Source: Rhizobium sp. P32RR-XVIII (GTDB lineage Bacteria > Pseudomonadota > Alphaproteobacteria > Rhizobiales > Rhizobiaceae). From it: a stretch of DNA of 64,000 nucleotides. Below are positions 59,543 to 64,000 of this stretch, in pieces. The notes beneath the pieces are model-generated. The model was not told the DNA's origin and did no database searches. It saw only the letters and a list, made by a program, of their open reading frames with translations. The stretch is taken from NCBI RefSeq assembly GCF_012641395.1, contig NZ_JABAIH010000009.1:162810-226809 (forward strand), given 5' to 3'. A program made the position numbers and the translations under genes. How positions within the stretch are numbered: position 1 is the stretch's first letter; each line of letters opens with the position of its first letter.

Positions 59543-60529
59543 CTATTCCTCCGCGAATGTCTTAAAAGCATCGGAGTGCGAACTTTGTTCCATTTCGCCT
59601 AAGAGTACGCGTCGAGATAAATCAGGGCATCAAACAGCCCGGAGTCGGTCTGCACCTTCCACGCCAAAATGCCACTTCTACGGGTTTACTCCACTGCTTG
59701 GTTAGCATTCTGGATCTTCAGATCGGCTCTTTCGAGCGCCGCAATGCAAAGCCACGAAATTTCGTCCAAAGGATAGGGACTACACCCGCCGGTCCGCTCC
59801 TTTAACGCTAGGTTTTACATTGTTCCTATGCGGTAGCGTACGGTTTTAAGGTGCTGCGCGGGGAAGCATCCGGCGCGTATCGGCGGCTAAGCGCAAGCAA
59901 GGTCCTATCGCACGTCTGGCTCGCTAGTGATCATGCAGGAAGGGAACTGGATCACCCTCGAGGAGTCTCGAGAGCAGATTCCGAAATGGCATGACCAGCA
60001 AGTCCTCGTACGATAGATGACGCAGTCTTGGCGGAAATCGCGGAAATGACGGAAGGCAAGACGGCATGCGGCGGCTAGATGCGATAATATCTTAAGAGGC
60101 TCGCCTGGGAAGCAAGCGAGCCTCTTAATAGTGGACCTCGTAGAGAGCGTGCGACGAAACTCTACTTGGTGCGTTATCCAACAAGTCCCACAGTGATCCG
60201 TGCGGTAGTGAATGGTTAACGCACAGCGCGAATGACGGCTCAAGCGAAGAAAACGCCCTTGCCGATTCGGGCTGCTGTATGGACCTTTCAGCCTACTTCC
60301 GCAGCGTCATCCATTCGTTCGTTCCGCCCTAACAGTATTGGGGCGCTCGCTGAGCGGATCAAGGCATCGTGCCGGCCCCTGGAAGCTAAGGAACGCTCCA
60401 GTTCGTCGTGCTAGTGGACGACTTACATACCGGGCTTAAGCACGAGGCCGCCTTCGCATTGTTACCAAAACGAGCAGGCACGTAGCGATCCCCTTATCCA
60501 TGCGTGACCTTTCATTTTACGTCTATTGA
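59543..60529. other. Large intergenic region with one strong hairpin
   Basis: No supported gene in almost 1 kb. It holds a GGAAC-N14-CGTT pair (59804-59826, minus strand, preceded by a TAGCGTAC motif), which has too short a spacer for a usual EcfG site, and a 13-bp inverted repeat at 60092-60128. A frame at 60232-60414 (60 aa) has no site or family. Confidence 0.4.
60092..60128. terminator. Perfect 13-bp inverted repeat
   Basis: TTAAGAGGCTCGC (60092-60104) and its complement (60116-60128) with an 11-nt loop. A strong hairpin on either strand with a T/A-rich base, so it may act as a bidirectional terminator, or be the end of a lost element. Confidence 0.45.
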
Positions 60530-61060
60530 CTAATGCAGCGAGGCTGCTTCGGAAAACTTTGTTTCACCAAGCATTTCACAAAGATGGCTGCGAGCGCGGT
60601 TTACTCGGCTCTTGATGGTGCCGACCTCGCAGTGGCAGATCACGGCGGCTTCCTCGTAACTCGTGCCTCCCAGGACGAGGAGCAGAGCATCGCGATTACG
60701 CGGCGCGAGCTTGTCGATTGCAGCCTGCACGTCACGGGCTCTGAGCGACCAATCCTGCGTCGATGTCACCGCCGCCTGATATTCCGTGAGATCACTAACG
60801 TAGCCAACAGGCTCGCGCTTGCGGCGTTTGTAATTGCTGCAATGTGTGTTGCGCATGATTGTGAAAAGCCAGGATTTCAGGCTTGTGCCGTCTTGGAACT
60901 GTTCGAGATGACAGAGTGCCTTTGAAACGGTTTCCTGCACCAGATCCTCAGCGTCATTGTCAACCCGCTCGAAGCGTCTGGCAAATGCTTTAAGTGCTGG
61001 AAGCAGGGAAATGATTTCCGTCTGGGATGCGCAGTTGAATTCAACTGAAGCCTTTGGCAT
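60530..61060 (-). CDS. EcfG-like ECF sigma factor, 176 aa
   Basis: An ECF sigma factor of the EcfG (ECF15) general-stress type. Region 2 holds AFARRFERVDNDAEDLVQET, then SLKSWLFTIMRNTHCSNYKR; region 4 holds LPALKAFARR's partner helix-turn-helix RDALLLVLGGTSYEEAAVIC, then EVGTIKSRVNRARSHLCEML. The length is typical. The ATG at 61060 follows AAGGAG; a second ATG five nt earlier is out of frame. No NepR anti-sigma or PhyR gene lies beside it, so it is an orphan paralogue. It likely recognises the GGAAC-N16-NGTT sites of this window. Its own mRNA seems to carry leader copy C. Confidence 0.88.
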   Translation of the reverse strand: MPKASVEFNCASQTEIISLLPALKAFARRFERVDNDAEDLVQETVSKALCHLEQFQDGTSLKSWLFTIMRNTHCSNYKRRKREPVGYVSDLTEYQAAVTSTQDWSLRARDVQAAIDKLAPRNRDALLLVLGGTSYEEAAVICHCEVGTIKSRVNRARSHLCEMLGETKFSEAASLH

Positions 61061-61160
61061 GGCATTTCTCCTTCTTTGCTGGAGCAATGCCTTGGCAATA
61101 GGGGCGTTCCCGAGAAAATATTTGAGTACGTTAGCGTACAACCTAGTTTGGGGAAAACCG

Positions 61161-61228
61161 TGACCGCGCGGCAGAAGCACGGAGGGTCGCTCATCGCGCG
61201 TGTTAGAACTGGAAGAGGACTGCGGCCG
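61161..61228 (-). repeat. Leader element, copy C, upstream of the sigma factor
   Basis: Minus strand GCGCGGCCGCAGTCCTCTT at the 5' end and TTCTGCCGCGCGGTCAC at the 3' end, about 50 nt apart, with the same order as copies A and B. It lies 100 nt before the sigma gene, so the three elements share a place in the mRNA leader. Confidence 0.6.
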
Positions 61229-61235
61229 CGCAAAT

Positions 61236-61261
61236 AACGCTCGCGGTTCAACTGCGTCCAG
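61236..61261 (-). promoter_or_regulatory. Possible EcfG-like promoter of the sigma gene
   Basis: Minus strand TGGAC (61257-61261), 16 nt, CGTT (61236-61239), where the -35 matches GGAAC at three of five bases. It is supported mainly by its position before leader copy C. A second weak site, GGAAC-N16-CATT, lies at 61086-61110, with a TAGCGTAC palindrome just upstream of it. Confidence 0.35.
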
Positions 61262-61329
61262 TTCGTTAAGGTATGGTCCGAGGCTCTGCCAAGAGTGCAG
61301 GCGTTAAACGATCTTCCATCTGCCGCTAC

Positions 61330-61560
61330 TTACTTCACCACTGCGGAGATCGGGTAAACCGCGATGATATCCCCATTTTCATCGACGATTTCGAACCGCT
61401 TTTTGCCTATCTGTTCGCCTTGTACAACTAGTTCTGCCACTATCTCGCGGGCCGCTTGGAGCGCCTCTTCTTGTACGGCCGCGAGGTTCGGCAGATCTAT
61501 ACCTTCGAGGTCTTCTTCGATCTGATCGTCTTCGCGGATATGAAAGAAATATCTTGCCAT
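61330..61560 (-). CDS. DUF6894 protein, 76 aa
   Basis: Begins MARYFFHIREDDQIEEDLEG, the signature of the DUF6894 family (the start MxRYFFHxxxD...D..G), followed by LPNLAAVQEEALQAAREIVA and KRFEIVDENGDIIAVYPIS. A small single-domain protein of unknown function, common in rhizobia and often stress-induced. The promoter at 61608-61632 supports the ATG at 61560. Confidence 0.9.
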   Translation of the reverse strand: MARYFFHIREDDQIEEDLEGIDLPNLAAVQEEALQAAREIVAELVVQGEQIGKKRFEIVDENGDIIAVYPISAVVK

Positions 61561-61607
61561 TGGACCGGACGCTCGTGGCTCAAGGAAACAGCGAGTTTCC
61601 TTTGGCG

Positions 61608-61632
61608 AACAGCGTGGATGTACGAATGTTCC
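61608..61632 (-). promoter_or_regulatory. EcfG-type promoter for the DUF6894 gene
   Basis: Minus strand GGAAC (61628-61632), 16-nt spacer, TGTT (61608-61611), with a TAGCGTAC motif about 9 bp upstream. Confidence 0.65.
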
Positions 61633-61875
61633 CGTCCAATAGCGTACAGAGGTCCTAATCGACGGTGGGAAAGCGAAGAGTTGGTGGGCCTAGAAAGAGC
61701 GCAAACTTTTAAGAAGGAAAAGTGGATCCAGCGATCCTCGCTTTCGAATGGCCGGCGCTACGTCGTTTCTCTTTCTCGCGAACAAAGACTCCACGAGGAC
61801 CTCATAAGCGGAACTGAGCCGGCTCAACATCGCCGCGAGGCCCGGCAGACACTAAGCGCATCCAATCGCTACCCA

Positions 61876-61950
61876 TCAACGTAACCCGAAGAAGCTCAAA
61901 AGCGCGATCACGATTACAACGGCACCGACAAGCCAAATCAGATTGTTCAC
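61876..61950 (-). CDS. 24-aa single-pass membrane peptide
   Basis: GTG at 61950 behind AAGGGA opens MNNLIWLVGAVVIVIALLSF followed by FGLR and a stop. The whole peptide is one membrane helix with polar residues at the N-terminus and a C-terminal arginine. Peptides of almost the same make-up are annotated in many rhizobia, but no function is known. The consensus promoter 50-75 nt upstream shows it is made on purpose. Too short for routine gene finders. Confidence 0.7.
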   Translation of the reverse strand: MNNLIWLVGAVVIVIALLSFFGLR

Positions 61951-61999
61951 TGGAAATCCCTTCTACGGTTCGAATTGAGCAAAGACATTGCCAGCTTTA

Positions 62000-62024
62000 A
62001 ACTCATGTACAGGCTTACGGTTCC
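62000..62024 (-). promoter_or_regulatory. EcfG-type promoter for the 24-aa peptide
   Basis: Minus strand GGAAC (62020-62024), 16-nt spacer, AGTT (62000-62003). Confidence 0.65.
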
Positions 62025-62175
62025 ACCCATCGAAGCCTCATTGAGCGCGTGCTCTCCTTCCAACACGGTCAGTCGAGCGCCATATGCCGCTCGGCCACTT
62101 TAGCTTAATTCAGCTTACTGGCTACTTTGTTTGCCGCGCCTCGAAGAGAGCCGTGCGGGCGACGCTTCTCCGGGC

Positions 62176-63270
62176 TCATTGAGGGTCTTCCGACCGCTCT
62201 TTCCCTATTTGCTGATTTCCGAGACGGAGGATGCGGCTGAGAGCGGCTCTCCCATCTTCCGATAACATGTATCTCGCCTCCCGCAGCGCTTCTTGCCACG
62301 CAGGCCCACGCTCCCACGCCTCGTCGTACGCCAGCGCGAAGTCGGATGCTCGCCTCGTCTGGTAGAGAGCTTCGAACAGCAGCTCGGCTTGCCGGATGTC
62401 CTTTTCGCGCTTCAACGCACTCAAATCATCCATTCGTCGTCGTGTGGCCACGATGAGCTTATGGACAGCATACCGAGACGGTTCCGGGACGGTCACAGGG
62501 ATTCCGCTCTTGTGTAGCAGGATGGTCCTCACTGGATCTCGGATCAGGAAATCGAGGAAGCGCAGCGGGTCAGCGCCGCCGAGGGCAGGCATCTTCGCGG
62601 GCTGGTCCATGTAGTCGTCAGAACCGCGGTTCGACGTCAGGAACTCGACCCTGAACCCACTGTCCGTTTGGAACGCGGACGTCGCCGCGGCCCCGGATCG
62701 ATGAGGCACCGGCCGAAAGGTTGGATCGACGCCCTGCAGCAGCTCGACAATCGGAGGGAGGCTGTCCTGCACCTCGGATGAGATGGCATAGTCCTGGGCG
62801 ACGTCCGCATCGCCGGTGAGGATCGCCGCCATGGGCAGGCGCACGCCGAGGAGGCCGCTGTACGTCTGGAAGGCGACCGTGCCGATGAGGACGCCCCGGA
62901 GCCGGAAGAGACCTCCGGCCGCCAGTGCTTCGACGACGTCGCCGGACATGCTATCGAGGGCGAGCATGCCGCCCTCGCGAGTCAGGGTGGACACCATCCG
63001 TCGACGGGCGCGAAGATCGTCTTTCTCGCGCTTGAAGGTCTCGACACGGCGAGCGATATCATCATCGGTCGCAGGACCGACGTAGCGACGTGTCCTACCG
63101 CGTTGTCCATCCGGAAGATCGAAATACCAGTAGCGGCGACCCTTGACGGTGACGGGCGTGAACGTGCCTTCGGAAGGGAAGTCGACTGTCCATGCGGCGT
63201 CGAGCGAGCGCTGGCCCAACTCGGCAAGCATCGTCTGGTACATGAGGTCAATAGTCTTCAAAGGTGCCAT
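62176..63270 (-). CDS. GSU2403-family nucleotidyltransferase-fold protein, 364 aa
   Basis: Matches the NTP_transf_8/GSU2403 family. The N-terminus has the family's TVDFPSEGTFTPVTVKGRRY and WYFDLPDGQRGRTRRYVGPA, then the nucleotidyltransferase-like core (LIGTVAFQTYSGLLGVRLPM, LTGDADVAQD with the acidic pair) and a helical C-terminus. The family is of unknown function; single genes are scattered on plasmids and near toxin-like genes, so an accessory or defence role has been supposed. The ATG at 63270 is chosen because the family starts there; the further upstream M is not used. Confidence 0.8.
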   Translation of the reverse strand: MAPLKTIDLMYQTMLAELGQRSLDAAWTVDFPSEGTFTPVTVKGRRYWYFDLPDGQRGRTRRYVGPATDDDIARRVETFKREKDDLRARRRMVSTLTREGGMLALDSMSGDVVEALAAGGLFRLRGVLIGTVAFQTYSGLLGVRLPMAAILTGDADVAQDYAISSEVQDSLPPIVELLQGVDPTFRPVPHRSGAAATSAFQTDSGFRVEFLTSNRGSDDYMDQPAKMPALGGADPLRFLDFLIRDPVRTILLHKSGIPVTVPEPSRYAVHKLIVATRRRMDDLSALKREKDIRQAELLFEALYQTRRASDFALAYDEAWERGPAWQEALREARYMLSEDGRAALSRILRLGNQQIGKERSEDPQ

Positions 63271-63938
63271 CCTTTTTAGCCATCTCCTACTACTCGCTCG
63301 TAGCAGGACGTGCATCGGCACCGATCGTCGGCGTAGCGATCTTGCCGCCTTTAAGAACGTGCATTCCGATCTTCAGGACGATCCCTGCAGGCTTCTTTGC
63401 GCACCGCGGGTATGTACGGAGATCGTGATCCGTCATCATATGGAATCCTAGCGTTATACCTCTTTTGTAAAAAAGGTATAACTGGTGAAGGGGTGGTGTG
63501 CAAGAGGGGACGGTGGCAGAGACGGCCTGAGGATATGTCTATCGTAGTTATATGCTTTTTGGGGAAAGGTCATAACCGATTGGTTCGAGGTAGGACGATC
63601 ATAGGAGCCGTGTAAGGGAGGGCTGCGTCGACAGCAAGTTTACTGGATTCCCGCCTCGGCTGAGGATGTGATCGGCATATTGCGCAGCGTAAAACAGACC
63701 GCGCAAGGTCATGAGAATCGTGCGCTTTACTTGGTGACTTCCGCCAAATTTAATGAGGAGGCTTTTATCGATAAAGATGTTATCTGAAGGTCGAGCGCCG
63801 ATACGGCACGGCAATAAGAACAAATGGCTCGTTTGTTCCATAACACAGATTACGCGATCTGAAACATCGAAGGGGTACATTCTATTTCCAAGTGCGACAT
63901 GCCAATGATTTCAATGGCTTCACTTTGGAGATTTTGGC
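63271..63938. other. AT-richer right flank of the insertion sequence
   Basis: Base composition falls below the rest of the window. The only long frame (63599-63880, minus, 93 aa) has no family. A 9-bp inverted repeat, GTTATACCT and its complement (63453-63482), with a TTTT/AAAA core, is either an operator or a weak terminator. This looks like foreign or insertion-sequence-associated DNA. Confidence 0.4.
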
Positions 63939-64000
63939 ATGTCCCGATGCTATACGCAGCTTGCTCTCGCCGACCGACGACGCCTACATCAGCTGGTGGC
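63939..64000 (+). CDS. IS30-family transposase, N-terminal part (runs off the window)
   Basis: Starts MSRCYTQLALADRRRLHQLV, the N-terminal helix-turn-helix start of IS30-type transposases (the MSRxYxQLxxxERRxLxxL pattern). Only 20 residues are inside the window. GGAG precedes the ATG at 63939. A 10-bp inverted repeat, GACATGCCAA (63896-63905) and its complement (63934-63943), includes the start codon. Confidence 0.6.
   Translation, partial: MSRCYTQLALADRRRLHQLV

Noticed and set aside
59804..59826. GGAAC...CGTT on the minus strand before the molybdoenzyme operon
   Set aside because: The spacer is 14 nt, two short of the range that EcfG sites use; kept only as a note because of the TAGCGTAC motif beside it.
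1..64000. CRISPR arrays, tRNA, rRNA and replication origin
   Set aside because: No regularly spaced repeats, no cloverleaf with a CCA-type end and GTTC arm, and no repABC-type genes or iteron runs were seen.

Overview
The window looks like accessory DNA, probably a plasmid or chromid, of a Rhizobiaceae-type alphaproteobacterium (Rhizobium/Sinorhizobium-like). The reasons are the DUF982, DUF2934, DUF3618, y4hA-type ChaA, CtaG/caa3 and EcfG-type protein families, the high GC content, and about twenty promoters of the alphaproteobacterial general stress response (GSR) form GGAAC-N16-NGTT. No rRNA, tRNA or CRISPR array was seen. The right edge enters an IS30-like insertion sequence in a visibly AT-richer end.

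Layout. 0.5-3.7 kb: tiny stress ORFs, a Mn-catalase/YciF fusion and a DUF982 protein. 3.9-9.4 kb: transport genes (GltS, a suffix-domain membrane protein, HlyD + DUF2955 efflux pair, ChaA-type antiporter). 9.4-14.1 kb: mostly decayed genes (AraC HTH, SDH-type protease, VOC/glyoxalase, SRAP) among small stress proteins. 14.1-21.9 kb: membrane and stress proteins (17M-type, PepSY-like, DUF1003, YsnF, iron-permease family), more decayed genes and a cold-shock protein. 22.2-39.0 kb: a large, mostly intact sugar/inositol gene cluster. It holds a Zn-alcohol dehydrogenase + Gfo/Idh pair; divergently, two epimerases, four glycosyltransferases, a UDP-glucuronate-decarboxylase-like enzyme and a methyltransferase; then myo-inositol-1-phosphate synthase, a histidine phosphatase and a glycoside hydrolase. 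It is interrupted by small stress genes and a PRTase/kinase-like gene. 39.5-48.5 kb: stress genes (DUF4142, a DUF883-like/holin-like/DUF3618 operon, a Crp/Fnr regulator, an SDR, YihY, entericidin). 48.5-51.4 kb: a frameshifted sorbosone-dehydrogenase-like gene and a di-haem cytochrome c. 51.4-59.5 kb: an eight-gene operon linking a YdeP/FdhF-like molybdopterin oxidoreductase to a caa3-type terminal oxidase. 60.5-63.3 kb: an EcfG-like ECF sigma factor, a DUF6894 protein, a 24-residue membrane peptide and a nucleotidyltransferase-fold protein.

How it fits together. The main pattern is regulatory. GGAAC-N16/17-NGTT sites stand in the right orientation before about twenty short genes or operons spread over the window, and the window carries its own EcfG-like sigma factor (60530-61060) without a visible NepR/PhyR partner. 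Three of the transcripts, including the sigma factor's own, begin with the same roughly 70-nt leader bounded by CCGCGCGG, a candidate undescribed RNA or regulatory element. The best candidate for an undescribed biosynthetic system is the 22-39 kb cluster, whose enzyme set suggests a glycosylated, perhaps methylated, inositol- or xylose-containing product. Many small stress genes carry single frameshifts or TGG-to-stop changes while the long operons are intact. This may be decay or base-calling error, and reads would decide. All family assignments come from reading the translations; no database search was run.
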